Assembly (NCBI GenBank): GCA_902768975.1
Contig: CACXMZ010000002.1
Span: 124,001 to 188,000 of the forward strand
Source of the DNA: an uncultured Coriobacteriaceae bacterium
Lineage (GTDB): Bacteria; Actinomycetota; Coriobacteriia; Coriobacteriales; Eggerthellaceae
Direction: 5' to 3'
DNA: 64,000 bases
A model generated the notes under the pieces. That model was not told the DNA's origin, searched no databases, and saw nothing but the letters and a program-made list of their open reading frames with translations. Made by a program: the position numbers and the translations under genes. Shown piece after piece: positions 1 to 7,696 of this stretch. Positions within the stretch are counted from its first letter, which is position 1. Each line of letters begins with the position of its first letter.

Positions 1-65
1 CCGTCTTTTGCGGCAATTAAATACAGCGCATCGAACACCGTCATCTGAGATGGTTTTCCAGCCAT
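1..65 (-). CDS. Partial gene at left edge, N-terminus only
   Basis: A minus-strand frame opens with ATG at 65 and runs off the left edge without a stop. The 21 visible codons read MAGKPSQMTVFDALYLIAAK and then D, which looks like a natural N-terminus with an amphipathic helix. A weak AAGG lies about 13 bases upstream of the start. Too little is visible for a function. The reading frame is seen; that it is a gene is inferred. Confidence 0.4.
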   Translation of the reverse strand, partial: MAGKPSQMTVFDALYLIAAKD

Positions 66-190
66 GTTTATAGGATAGCACCTTGCTTTTTCACGCACGC
101 CACGGGTTTGCCAACAACGTAGGAGACAGTTCTATGTATTCCCCCCTGTGTTGCAGCGGGCACGCCAGGACATTCCTCGATAATTGCGCG

Positions 191-220
191 TATAAGATGT
201 ATAAGCAACAATGAGGAGGA
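191..220 (+). promoter_or_regulatory. Promoter -10 and RBS of the first Nif11-like peptide
   Basis: GCGCGTATAAGAT at 186-198 gives a -10 box (TATAAGAT). A strong AGGAGGA at 214-220 lies 3 bases before the ATG. The same CGTATAA core lies upstream of most other Nif11-like genes in the window, which suggests a shared promoter class. Confidence 0.55.
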
Positions 221-223
221 ACC

Positions 224-442
224 ATGGCACACGATAACACCGACAACATGTCCAACGACGTGAAGGCGAAGCTGCGCGGCTGCGAGACTGCCGACGAGAT
301 CGCAGAACTCGCCCAAGAGGAGGGCTGCGAGCTCACCGACGAACAGCTCGAGAGCTTCTCCGGCGGCTGGGCGGGCAAATGCGACGACTATACCTGCACC
401 AGCGACACCTGCGATACGTATACAAAAAATATAGGCGAGTGA
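224..442 (+). CDS. Nif11-like RiPP precursor peptide
   Basis: This 72-residue peptide has a Nif11-type leader. Residues 8-45 form the acidic helical leader with the pattern ETADEIAELAQEEGCELTDE, ending in the double-glycine cleavage motif SGGW near residue 48. The short core after GG has four cysteines (CDDYTC, SDTCDTY), a composition expected of a ribosomally made, modified peptide. It lies 39 bp upstream of a QueC-like ATP pyrophosphatase on the same strand, so the two may be co-transcribed. No lanthionine synthetase, radical SAM enzyme or peptidase-exporter is encoded nearby. The leader family is clear; modification and export are inferred. Confidence 0.75.
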   Translation: MAHDNTDNMSNDVKAKLRGCETADEIAELAQEEGCELTDEQLESFSGGWAGKCDDYTCTSDTCDTYTKNIGE

Positions 443-481
443 CGATTGCCCATGCCTAGCTAGCTTCTCGCACCAGGCAGC

Positions 482-1228
482 ATGAGTACAGAGATACGGC
501 TCTTGTGGACTGGGGGCTGGGACTCGACGTTCCGGCTCTTGCAGCTTTCGCAAATTGAAGGACTGACCATACGTCCCATCTACATCAGGGACCATGGGCG
601 GCCCAGCATGGCACACGAGCTTTCCGCCATGTGCGCCATCCTGCCGCAGGTTCGCGGCATCGCGCGCGCCCGCGTGATGGACGTGGACCTGTACGACCGG
701 GGCACGATAGCACACAACTACCCGAACGATGCCATTTCAGAGGCCTACGGCAGGCTCGCGGATGAGTTCGGCCTGGGCTACCAGTACGAGATGTTCGCAC
801 TCCTGTGCGAAGGCCTGGGCATACGGGCCGAATGTGCGGTGGAGAACTCGCCGAGGAGCAAGGCGAAGCGGGCGATCGAAGCCCAGTGCCAGCTTGTGCC
901 ATGCGACACGGACCCCTGTGGGAACGGGCGCTTCCGCGTCATCCCCAAAGGCGAAAGCAGCGATGCGGCAACGGTGTTCGGGCGGCTCGACTTCGGGATG
1001 CTTGATGTGAGCAAGGTCGAGACGAAGCGCGTGGCGCAGAAGATGGGCTGGATGCCAATCATGCGGAAGACCTGGTTTTGCCATGAGCCAGTGAATGGCA
1101 AACCGTGCGGAGTCTGCAACCCTTGCAAGGACGCAATGAACGAAGGGATGCGGTGGCGCATGCCACTTTCGGCGCGACTGCGCTATCGGATGTGGCTCGC
1201 CCGGCAAGACTCCGAGCTGGCACAGTAA
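482..1228 (+). CDS. QueC-like PP-loop ATP pyrophosphatase
   Basis: This 248-residue protein begins with a PP-loop, LLWTGGWDSTFRLLQL, in which TGGWDS replaces the usual SGGxDS. It ends with a four-cysteine cluster, CHEPVNGKPCGVCNPC (residues 199-214), laid out like the zinc site of QueC. QueC makes 7-cyano-7-deazaguanine from a carboxylic acid by adenylation and amide formation. No queC-linked genes (queD, queE) are adjacent; the neighbour is a Nif11-like peptide. Known QueC relatives act in defence (QatC; Cap9 of type IV CBASS, which joins a deazaguanine to a protein). A role in amidating or tagging the peptide is inference. ATG 482 follows the peptide gene with only a weak AGG. Confidence 0.7.
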   Translation: MSTEIRLLWTGGWDSTFRLLQLSQIEGLTIRPIYIRDHGRPSMAHELSAMCAILPQVRGIARARVMDVDLYDRGTIAHNYPNDAISEAYGRLADEFGLGYQYEMFALLCEGLGIRAECAVENSPRSKAKRAIEAQCQLVPCDTDPCGNGRFRVIPKGESSDAATVFGRLDFGMLDVSKVETKRVAQKMGWMPIMRKTWFCHEPVNGKPCGVCNPCKDAMNEGMRWRMPLSARLRYRMWLARQDSELAQ

Positions 1229-1236
1229 CACAGGGG

Positions 1237-1323
1237 AACACAGGGGACAGTTCCCTGTGTTCGGCACGCAGCCAACGCAGCCTGCCGAACGGGATAGTAA
1301 CACAGGGAACTGTCCCCTGTGTT
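1237..1323. repeat. Inverted pair of a 25-bp palindromic repeat
   Basis: AACACAGGGGACAGTTCCCT begins a 25-mer at 1237-1261, and its exact reverse complement lies at 1299-1323. Inside the pair, TTCGGCA and TGCCGAA form an inner stem, so the whole 87 bp can fold into one long hairpin. The same 25-mer recurs at 25430-25454 and, with one change, at 25893-25917. It follows the QueC-like gene and could act as its terminator. It is a dispersed REP or MITE-like element. Confidence 0.75.
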
Positions 1324-1459
1324 CCGCGGGCTTCCCCATTGTTGCCCCTACATGAATCAGAGAGACGAAGTGATTGCCATTTCCACGAAAGCCGGATCGA
1401 ATTCCTTTTCCATGCCTTCCAACATTACGATACAATGCAACAAAAACAAAGGTTGAGAC

Positions 1460-1963
1460 ATGAAACTGAGTTCATTCGAGAAGTTCGTGATATACCAAAC
1501 GTTTGTCTTGCGCAACATGGGCGCCGTGAGTGAATTTGCTCGCAGGCGAGGGGCAAACCTCAATGAGCTTTGCGTTTTAATCGCTGTTCGATATTACGAC
1601 TCGGCGGAAGAAACTATCCACGAGGGGTGCACGCAGCAAGAAATCTGCAAGCGTATGCCCACCATGCCCAAACAAACGGTAAGCACCACGGTGAAACGCC
1701 TCGAAAAAAACGAGTATGTGAAATGCGAGCCATTCGAAGATGATGCGCGCGTCAAGATCATTCGCCTCACTCCGCAAGGCGAGCAGTATGCTGACTACCT
1801 TTTGGGTGACTACGTGTCTTTTGGACTGCAAACGGTAGAGCAGTTTTCTGACGAAGAGTTTTTGCAGCTTCTCAACCTGACTCGCAAGTTCGATACCATG
1901 CTTGAAGCTGCATTTGGCCTAGGGCATATAGGTTCAAACATAGATATTCCCCAACAAGCGTAA
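1460..1963 (+). CDS. MarR-family transcriptional regulator
   Basis: This 167-residue protein has the MarR winged-helix layout: a dimerisation helix at the N-terminus, a helix-turn-helix around residues 60-85 (TQQEICKRMPTMPKQTVSTT) and a wing with the typical EDDARVKIIRLTPQG. ATG 1460 has AAAGGTTGAG upstream. The gene lies just upstream of a multiheme cytochrome gene, and two near-identical palindromes in the gap are probable operators. It is therefore likely to control the cytochrome, possibly in response to its substrate. The ligand cannot be told from sequence. Confidence 0.85.
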   Translation: MKLSSFEKFVIYQTFVLRNMGAVSEFARRRGANLNELCVLIAVRYYDSAEETIHEGCTQQEICKRMPTMPKQTVSTTVKRLEKNEYVKCEPFEDDARVKIIRLTPQGEQYADYLLGDYVSFGLQTVEQFSDEEFLQLLNLTRKFDTMLEAAFGLGHIGSNIDIPQQA

Positions 1964-2013
1964 CCTCCTCTGCACGGCTCCTGCCAGGAGTTCTTTTACT
2001 GCTTCAGATTTAT

Positions 2014-2063
2014 AGTCCAAGATTGGACAATCTATAGTATACTAATAGTCCAATCTTGGACTA
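2014..2063 (+). promoter_or_regulatory. Paired palindromic operators upstream of the cytochrome gene
   Basis: AGTCCAAGATTGGAC (2014-2028) and TAGTCCAATCTTGGACTA (2046-2063) are near-identical palindromes. The second is perfect, with 7-bp arms. Their centres lie about 34 bp apart, roughly three helical turns. TATACT-like -10 sequence falls between them at 2038-2043. This is the layout of a MarR dimer blocking a core promoter; assignment to the adjacent MarR protein is inferred from position. Confidence 0.7.
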
Positions 2064-2110
2064 ATTATCAGACAAATCCAAGGTGATGCTCGACTAGTTA
2101 GGAGAAGACG

Positions 2111-3433
2111 ATGAATACCATACATAAAAGGTTCGCGGTGTTGGGCGTGCTTGCCTTTTGCGCCGCTTTCACTGCTGCGTTTCTCGCGGTTGGTTGTACT
2201 CCAGCAGTTCAAGAATCACAGCCAGACACAAGCGCTGTTGAGGCTTCAACCGAAACGGGTGAAAGCATCACATCTACAAACGATATGACAGAAATGACTG
2301 GTGCACCTGCCGCAGCCGCCTCAAAGAAGGCCCTTTTGAGCCTGGACGAATATGCACAGCTCTATCCGCTGCAAACGGCAGGGTGGACTAAGGTGCGTGA
2401 AGACGACCGATCAATGGGCGGGATGTCGCAGCGTTGGCATGCGTTCTGCGCCGAAATGGGCTCGGACGGCATTCCTGTGGCATGCGGATCGTGCCACATG
2501 GCAAACTACGATGAATTCGTCGCGGAGCATGGGGAGCAAGTAATCATGGAAACCGATGCGACGTACGATGTTGAATGGATGGGTTGCGGCACATGCCACA
2601 ATGAGGATTTAGAGTCTGGAGTACACGCCAATACCGTCTACAAAGACTATTTCATCAGCGATTTTGGAGGAAACATTCCCGAGGAAGATGCCGTGTGCGG
2701 CCAGTGCCATATGATCTTCCCTGGCACGTATGTCGCGATGCCGGAATACCAAGGAACTATGGACTTGTACAAGTATGGAACAGACGCAGATGGCGTGCTG
2801 AAAGCCTACAAAGAAGCGTTTACGGAAAACCCCGCGGTGCCGACTGAAGAGATGCAGGCCTTGTTCTTCCATGTAGGTATGACCTATTTTGACGAAGCGA
2901 TTGGCGCTTATATATACGGGTGGGACAACGAAAGCGCCTTGGAGATGTACCAGGGAAGCAATCACCAAGCGCTGGGTCTCACGTGCACCGATTGCCATAT
3001 GCCAACGGTAACCGCTGATGACGGAACCACCTACACCGAGCACTATGCATGCGAGCCGCTTGAGAGCAAGGAATCCATGGAGGTCTGCCTCACTTGCCAT
3101 ACCAATTCAGGGGTTTCTGATCTCGATGGTATGAAAACGTTCCTGGCTGGTAAGCAGGCCGAACTTGCAGACATGCAGAAGAAGACCCATGATGACCTGG
3201 ACGCACTGTATGCTTTGCTCGAAGATGCCACAGCCAATGGCGGCTACGATGAAGATGTTCTTGCAGCCGCACGGGACGCCTATACCGATGCGTATTTCTA
3301 CTACGTGTTCGAACGCGCAGATGATCATGGCGCAGATGATGGAGCGAAGGCGGCCCATAACTTCACGGGCTCAATGGAGCTGCTCGAAAAAGCAGATGCG
3401 CTCGTCGTGCAGGCACTTGAAAGCATGCAATAA
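2111..3433 (+). CDS. NrfA-like pentaheme cytochrome c lipoprotein
   Basis: This 440-residue exported protein has a lipobox (AVGC, cysteine 29) after a hydrophobic signal, so it is probably lipid-anchored outside the cell. Five CxxCH heme motifs occur: CGSCH, CGTCH, CGQCH, CTDCH and CLTCH. Spacing and sequence around the fourth (SNHQALGLTCTDCHMP) match the cytochrome c552/NrfA family. The first motif is CxxCH where the classical NrfA active site has CxxCK, so nitrite reduction cannot be assumed. No NrfH partner is adjacent. Related solitary cytochromes are common in Eggerthellaceae, where they serve respiratory reduction of diverse organic acceptors. Regulation by the upstream MarR is likely. 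Confidence 0.8.
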   Translation: MNTIHKRFAVLGVLAFCAAFTAAFLAVGCTPAVQESQPDTSAVEASTETGESITSTNDMTEMTGAPAAAASKKALLSLDEYAQLYPLQTAGWTKVREDDRSMGGMSQRWHAFCAEMGSDGIPVACGSCHMANYDEFVAEHGEQVIMETDATYDVEWMGCGTCHNEDLESGVHANTVYKDYFISDFGGNIPEEDAVCGQCHMIFPGTYVAMPEYQGTMDLYKYGTDADGVLKAYKEAFTENPAVPTEEMQALFFHVGMTYFDEAIGAYIYGWDNESALEMYQGSNHQALGLTCTDCHMPTVTADDGTTYTEHYACEPLESKESMEVCLTCHTNSGVSDLDGMKTFLAGKQAELADMQKKTHDDLDALYALLEDATANGGYDEDVLAAARDAYTDAYFYYVFERADDHGADDGAKAAHNFTGSMELLEKADALVVQALESMQ

Positions 3434-3441
3434 CGAGGACG

Positions 3442-3486
3442 GCCAACAGCGACACGGTCGGTACACGCGACGGTGTCGCTGTTGGC
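3442..3486 (+). terminator. Hairpin after the cytochrome gene
   Basis: GCCAACAGCGACAC (3442-3455) pairs perfectly with GTGTCGCTGTTGGC (3473-3486), a 14-bp stem 8 bases after the stop codon. There is no T-run, so it may be a terminator that needs other factors, or an RNA-stabilising 3' end. Confidence 0.6.
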
Positions 3487-3623
3487 TAGTAGCGTCTGGC
3501 AGGAGGCATAGGTGCACGCTGCGCTTTTATTTCATCGAGGGGCTTTCCGTCCATGAAAGCTTTGATTTCGCGGTACGTCTGCACATCGTATTTTTTCTTG
3601 TACCGTGAATTCGACTCTACCAA
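3486..3623 (-). pseudogene. C-terminal gene stub, 45 codons
   Basis: A minus-strand frame reads RYKKKYDVQTYREIKAFMDG followed by KPLDEIKAQRAPMPPARRY and a stop at 3486-3488. Composition and codon use look like real protein, but the frame is closed upstream after position 3626 and there is only a TTG to start from with no ribosome binding site. I read it as the remaining tail of a lost gene next to the tRNA integration site. Family not recognised. Confidence 0.35.
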
Positions 3624-3788
3624 ATTGGCTTACTATTGTCTGTCAAATGGACTTGCAGATACGCAAGAAGCTTGTCAAAACCCTTTTACATGGACGGTTA
3701 TTAGGATTGTGTCTAAGCCGTGATTGCAATTAGGCGCTTAAAGGGTGCGTATGCGCATGTGCAGAGATTGTTGGGGAAATGGATTTTC

Positions 3789-3817
3789 TTGAAACCGCGT
3801 GCGCGCGATGCTAAAAT
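3789..3817 (+). promoter_or_regulatory. Promoter of the initiator tRNA locus
   Basis: TTGAAA (3789-3794) and TAAAAT (3812-3817) are separated by exactly 17 bp, a good housekeeping promoter. Transcription would start near 3824, upstream of both the 5'-half tRNA copy at 3847 and the full tRNA at 3929. Confidence 0.65.
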
Positions 3818-3846
3818 GTCATTTCGCCTTATGGGCGCACACATAG

Positions 3847-3888
<42 letters not shown>

Positions 3889-3928
3889 ACGTCGCAGCAT
3901 TGAAAACCGAATACGGAATTCCACACAT

Positions 3929-4013
<85 letters not shown>

Positions 4014-4020
4014 CCTGATC

Positions 4021-4052
4021 AGGGGTTTTGCAGTTTGCAAAACCCCTTTATA
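4021..4052 (+). terminator. Terminator of the tRNA-fMet locus
   Basis: AGGGGTTTTGCA and TGCAAAACCCCT form a 12-bp perfect stem with a 4-base loop, followed by TTATAATT. It lies 8 bases after the tRNA 3' end and is a standard intrinsic terminator. Confidence 0.8.
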
Positions 4053-4116
4053 ATTCCAAAACAGGCAAAATATGGCAGCTCTTCTGAAAGACAAACTACG
4101 CACACTAGACTGATTA

Positions 4117-4146
4117 TTGCCAAAACTATAATGTTTTCGTTATACT
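4117..4146 (+). promoter_or_regulatory. Promoter of abiEi, apparently leaderless
   Basis: TTGCCA (4117-4122), an 18-bp spacer and TATACT (4141-4146). The ATG of the next gene starts 6 bases after the -10 box, so the transcript would begin at or next to the A of the start codon. There is no room for a ribosome binding site. Confidence 0.6.
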
Positions 4147-4152
4147 TCTGCC

Positions 4153-4680
4153 ATGACAAAATTTGACGACATATATGAATTGGCTGCAGATAACTACGGC
4201 CTTATAACCTCCGCGCAAGCGCGCGCAATCGGCGTAACCAACAACGAGCTAGTGCAGTACGCTCAGCGGGGCAAAGTGGAGCGCGTCGGTCAAGGGCTCT
4301 ACAGGATCACACATTATATTCCGACACCCTACGATTCCTACGCAGAAGCAGTAGCCCTCGTCGGTCCAGGTGCGTATCTTTACGGCGAGTCGGTCATAGC
4401 CATGCATGAGTTGGCGCCCACGAATCCAAGTTGTATGCACGTAGCAACGCCAAACAGGGTTCGCAGGAAGCTGCCGTCCTACATGAAAGTTTTTCATATT
4501 CCAGAGGGCGGAAAGATAACCCTCTACGAAGGCATCCCGTCGCAGACTGTCGCAGATGCCATTTATTCGTGTCGCGGCAGGATTATGGACGAGCGTCTTC
4601 GCGACGCGACGCTTAAGGCGCGGGCAAAGGGATATCTGACGCGTGCAGAGGAGCAAGAGCTTTTAGAGGAGCTTTCATGA
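4153..4680 (+). CDS. AbiEi-type antitoxin/repressor
   Basis: This 175-residue protein has the AbiEi N-terminal winged helix (DNYGLITSAQARAIGVTNNE) followed by the basic RVGQGLYRI element typical of the family, then the C-terminal part that lines up with AbiEi family antitoxins. It is the antitoxin of a type IV abortive-infection pair: it represses its own operon and opposes the AbiEii nucleotidyltransferase. The stop overlaps the start of abiEii by 4 bp. The pair fills the cassette between the tRNA and the first tRNA 3'-end repeat, which implies arrival by site-specific integration. Confidence 0.85.
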   Translation: MTKFDDIYELAADNYGLITSAQARAIGVTNNELVQYAQRGKVERVGQGLYRITHYIPTPYDSYAEAVALVGPGAYLYGESVIAMHELAPTNPSCMHVATPNRVRRKLPSYMKVFHIPEGGKITLYEGIPSQTVADAIYSCRGRIMDERLRDATLKARAKGYLTRAEEQELLEELS

Positions 4681-5501
4681 CAGACACAAGACCGAACAGT
4701 ATGCACAAGCTTGACAACGCCATCAGGAGGATGGCTGCTGGAGAAAAAGCTTATGTCAACGTCCGCTCTCTTATAGCCAACGCCATCGTCGGTCATATGC
4801 TTCCCGATGGCGTAGTGAAGGGAGGCACGTCGCTTAAAATGCGCTTCGGTGATGCCGCGACGCGCTACACAACAGACCTCGACGCTGCAAGGAACAAAGA
4901 CCTCGAGGAGTTCACCGACCAACTCGACAAGGTCCTTGCCGAAGGCTGGCAGGGATTTACAGGACGCGTGGTTCCGCGAGAGCCAGCACATCCCGAAGGA
5001 GTGCCAGAGCCATATGTCATGCAACCACTTGACGTGAAGCTTAGCTATCTGAACAAGGCGTGGTGCACGGTTGCGCTTGAGGTTGGGCACAATGAAATCG
5101 GAGACGCAGACGAGCCAGAATACGTCGTACCTACAGAGGCGAACTCATACCTTGAGAGGCTTGGATTCCCGACAGTTGGCCCAATCGCATGCATGCCCCT
5201 TCACTACCAGATAGCGCAAAAGCTGCATGGAGCAAGCGAGCCTAGCAGCAAACGCGTGCACGACTTAATCGACTTGCAGCTCATCGACAAGACCGGGAAC
5301 GTTGATTGGGTCAAGACCCGCCAGGCCTGCGAGCGGCTTTTCGCATACCGCAAAAAGCAGGCGTGGCCGCCGACAATTGTTATCGGTACCAACTGGGAAG
5401 CACTCTATGTAGCGCAGCGTGGGAGCCTAGATGTTGTCGAAAGCGCTGCTGATGCAGTCAAGTGGGCGAACGCACTAATAGCAAGAGTTGCAAAGATTTA
5501 G
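4677..5501 (+). CDS. AbiEii-type nucleotidyltransferase toxin
   Basis: This 274-residue protein belongs to the AbiEii/AbiGii toxin family. The nucleotidyltransferase signature GGTSLKMRFG is followed by RYTTDLD, which supplies the catalytic aspartates, and near residue 180 lies HYQIAQKLHG with RVHDLIDLQLI, the other conserved family block. Members transfer nucleotides, in studied cases to tRNA acceptor ends, and stall growth on phage infection. The gene overlaps abiEi by ATGA. Its stop is 28 bp before the next tRNA 3'-end repeat, so the cassette carries nothing else. Confidence 0.85.
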   Translation: MTDTRPNSMHKLDNAIRRMAAGEKAYVNVRSLIANAIVGHMLPDGVVKGGTSLKMRFGDAATRYTTDLDAARNKDLEEFTDQLDKVLAEGWQGFTGRVVPREPAHPEGVPEPYVMQPLDVKLSYLNKAWCTVALEVGHNEIGDADEPEYVVPTEANSYLERLGFPTVGPIACMPLHYQIAQKLHGASEPSSKRVHDLIDLQLIDKTGNVDWVKTRQACERLFAYRKKQAWPPTIVIGTNWEALYVAQRGSLDVVESAADAVKWANALIARVAKI

Positions 5502-5528
5502 AACTGAATTAGGTATAACCCAAAGCCC

Positions 5529-5573
<45 letters not shown>

Positions 5574-5581
5574 AACACCAG

Positions 5582-5617
5582 GTCAGAGGCTTATAAGCCT
5601 CTGACTTTTTGTTTTTG
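5582..5617 (+). terminator. Intrinsic terminator after tRNA fragment
   Basis: GTCAGAGGCT and AGCCTCTGAC make a 10-bp perfect stem with a 4-base loop, followed by TTTTTGTTTTT. Its place after the tRNA 3' end mirrors the terminator at 4021. Confidence 0.85.
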
Positions 5618-5636
5618 GTGCTTGCCAGGTGTATAA

Positions 5637-5837
5637 AAAGGTGTAGGAAACGTCGTCGAATCAGTCTCCAAACTGCCAGTCGTTCGTGCGCGAAGGCTTG
5701 CCGCTCAGGTTGCGAAGCTCGCAGACCAGGAGCTCAGGAACGCCATCTATGCCAGACCTTGGGTGAGCGACGACGATGACGACGAGGGGCCGAGCTGGCC
5801 TCCGATGCAGCTCATCCTAGGCGGCAAGGACGAGTAA
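5637..5837 (+). pseudogene. C-terminal stub of a lost gene
   Basis: An open frame without any usable start codon reads VVESVSKLPVVRARRLAAQV, continues through an alanine-rich helix and ELRNAIYARPWVSDDDDDEG, and ends GGKDE with a stop at 5835. A stop at 5634 closes it upstream. It looks like the tail of a real protein cut off by insertion of the cassette to its left. Family not recognised. Confidence 0.45.
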
Positions 5838-5979
5838 AAAGAACCCCTGCCTGGACACAATATCATTAAGTAAGTGGCCTTGGGGAAACCCATCCAGATT
5901 ACTTGAAAAAATGTGAGACGCCCCCGGCGTTGCGCGCGTATAACATAACGAGCATCGGCGCCGGTGAGAGGAGTTTGAA

Positions 5980-6309
5980 ATGAGCGGCAAAAAACTGACC
6001 CTCGATTTCGCGGAGGCGGCAAAGGGCATGGCGCCCGAGGGGGGCGCCCCGGACGAACAGGGCATTCAGGAGCTGAGCGACGAGGAGCTGGATAAGGTCA
6101 GCGGCGGTGGGCATTATGCCGATATGAGCGGAGGAGCCTTGGATCTAGGAAAAGGTCCGACGTGCGAGGTTTGCGGTCGTGCGAATTCCGGTCCTATTGG
6201 ATATAACGTTCTTGGATTGAAGAGAACTGAGCTCGTTTTTAAATGCGCGTGTAATTCGTTAATTGATGGGAGCGGTAAGAGATGCGGTCCTCCTGCTATT
6301 TATTTCTGA
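5980..6309 (+). CDS. Double-glycine leader peptide with cysteine-rich core
   Basis: This 109-residue product has a leader ending ELSDEELDKVSGGG (residues 31-44), the motif used by Nif11-type and bacteriocin precursors. The roughly 65-residue core is long, glycine-rich and carries CEVC, CAC and a final CGPP, which resembles a small metal-binding or disulfide-bonded domain. A good GAGAGGAG lies before the ATG, and GCGCGTATAACAT at 5937-5949 matches the promoter class of the other peptides. Base composition shifts to A+T in the core. It is the only gene between tRNA fragments 5529 and 6312. Confidence 0.65.
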   Translation: MSGKKLTLDFAEAAKGMAPEGGAPDEQGIQELSDEELDKVSGGGHYADMSGGALDLGKGPTCEVCGRANSGPIGYNVLGLKRTELVFKCACNSLIDGSGKRCGPPAIYF

Positions 6310-6311
6310 TG

Positions 6312-6329
6312 ATCCTGCCCCCGCGACCA
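6312..6329 (+). repeat. tRNA-fMet 3' end, short attachment copy
   Basis: ATCCTGCCCCCGCGACCA, the last 18 bases of tRNA-fMet including CCA, lies immediately after the peptide gene stop. It is the shortest of the copies and marks the next cassette boundary. Confidence 0.75.
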
Positions 6330-6336
6330 AATGACC

Positions 6337-6371
6337 AGCGGCTTTGTAATTGCAAGGCCGCTTTTCCTTTT
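6337..6371 (+). terminator. Intrinsic terminator after tRNA fragment
   Basis: AGCGGCTTTG pairs with CAAGGCCGCT (10 bp, one G-T pair) and is followed by TTTCCTTTTCC. As at 4021 and 5582, a tRNA 3' end is followed directly by a terminator. Confidence 0.75.
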
Positions 6372-6384
6372 CCTGGAAATGTAT

Positions 6385-6425
6385 TATAATTCCGAAAAGT
6401 CAAATAGTATTAATTTTTTCGGAAT
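6385..6425 (+). promoter_or_regulatory. -10 box and inverted repeat upstream of the DUF4143-type ATPase
   Basis: TATAAT at 6385-6390 overlaps the left arm of an inverted repeat, ATTCCGAAAA (6389-6398) and TTTTCGGAAT (6416-6425). The right arm ends 9 bases before the GTG start and runs into the RBS GGAGAG. The layout suggests self-regulation of the ATPase gene. Confidence 0.5.
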
Positions 6426-6434
6426 GGAGAGTCT

Positions 6435-7694
6435 GTGGCGAAAAAGTTAATCCAGCGTCCTATGTACCTGGAACGCGCACTTATGTTTCGTGATACTGAC
6501 CTTGTCAAGGTCGTCACGGGCGTGCGTCGCTGTGGCAAGTCGTCGCTACTCCAGCTCGTGCGTGAGCGCCTCGAGGACGAGGGTATGCCCGATCGGAACT
6601 TCGCTTCGCTTAACCTCGAGGACCGTGAGAGCGGAGTGCATAACGACGACGAGCTGTATGAGTGGTGCAAATCCCACATGGGCAAGGGCAAGACCTATCT
6701 GTTTCTCGATGAAATCCAGCGAATCGAGGGATGGCACGATGTTGTGAACTCCTTGCGTGTGGGTTTCGACTGCGATATCTATCTCACGGGTTCGAACGCC
6801 TTCCTGCTGTCCGGCGAGCTCGCGACCTACCTGTCCGGCCGCTACGTGGAGGTGAAGATGCTCCCGCTGACCTTCAGGGAGTACGCGGACTTCTGCAGCC
6901 TGCGCCCCGCCGAGGGCAACTCCATCATGCTACGCGATGGGGATGACCCTATTCTGACCGATGACCTCGTTATGCGTTACCTACACTTCGGCGGGATGCC
7001 CGCCATTGCTTCGCTTGACACCACGCAGACACAGCACGAAGCTTACCTCTCGTCGCTCTACGAGACTGTCATCGTGCGTGACATCCTCGATCGGGAGAGG
7101 AATGCCACCGAGCGTGCTATACGTAACCCCGACATGCTGCAGCTCGTATGCGAGTTCCTTGCCGACAACGTCGGCAACACCATGTCCGCTAACGGCATGG
7201 CAGGCGCACTCTCCCAGACCATGAAAGTTTCCGACAAGACTGTTGCGGCCTATGTGAAAGCGCTTAACGATGCCTACGCGTTTTATTCCGTGAAGCGTTA
7301 CGACCTGCATGGCAAGGAGCTTCTCCACACGTTGCCCAAGCAGTACATCGTCGACACAGGTTTACGCTCGTACCTGATGGGCTATCGTGCTTCCGACACT
7401 GGCCGAGTTTTCGAGAACGCCGTGTATCTTCAGCTGTTACACAACGGGTGGTCTGTGCACGTGGGCAAGCTCTACCAGAAGGAAGTTGACTTCGTCTGCC
7501 TTCGCGAGGGAGAGGTGCTCTATGTCCAGGTGGCGGACTCTATGGCGGACGAGGCGACGCAGAAGCGGGAGTTGGCGCCTCTGCGCTCCATTACCGACAA
7601 CCACCCGAAGTGGATTGTCGTGCGCCAAGGGAGCTATCCGCCTGATGTCGACGGGATTCAGATAGTGCGTGCAGCGGACTTCTTCTTAAGCTAA
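6435..7694 (+). CDS. AAA ATPase with DUF4143 C-terminal domain
   Basis: This 419-residue protein has a Walker A TGVRRCGKSSLL (residues 28-39), a Walker B YLFLDEIQRI near residue 94 and a sensor TGSNAFLL, the AAA_14 set. The C-terminal half (EVDFVCLREGEVLYVQV) has a PD-(D/E)XK-like nuclease fold pattern and is classed as DUF4143. Such ATPases are frequent single-gene cargo in anaerobe genomes; the role is unknown, with links to defence or stress suggested. GTG 6435 is chosen because GGAGAG precedes it. A stub of another gene follows directly. Confidence 0.8.
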   Translation: MAKKLIQRPMYLERALMFRDTDLVKVVTGVRRCGKSSLLQLVRERLEDEGMPDRNFASLNLEDRESGVHNDDELYEWCKSHMGKGKTYLFLDEIQRIEGWHDVVNSLRVGFDCDIYLTGSNAFLLSGELATYLSGRYVEVKMLPLTFREYADFCSLRPAEGNSIMLRDGDDPILTDDLVMRYLHFGGMPAIASLDTTQTQHEAYLSSLYETVIVRDILDRERNATERAIRNPDMLQLVCEFLADNVGNTMSANGMAGALSQTMKVSDKTVAAYVKALNDAYAFYSVKRYDLHGKELLHTLPKQYIVDTGLRSYLMGYRASDTGRVFENAVYLQLLHNGWSVHVGKLYQKEVDFVCLREGEVLYVQVADSMADEATQKRELAPLRSITDNHPKWIVVRQGSYPPDVDGIQIVRAADFFLS

Positions 7695-7696
7695 CC

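Noticed and set aside
68-715. Long minus-strand open frame over the peptide and QueC-like genes
   Set aside because: It lies antisense to two well supported genes and has no ribosome binding site or recognisable domain.
737-1435. Minus-strand open frame of 232 codons opposite the QueC-like gene
   Set aside because: It runs through the palindromic repeats and is antisense to a gene with clear motifs.
2111-3433. Functional nitrite reductase NrfA
   Set aside because: The CxxCK active-site heme motif is absent and no NrfH is present, so only family likeness is claimed.
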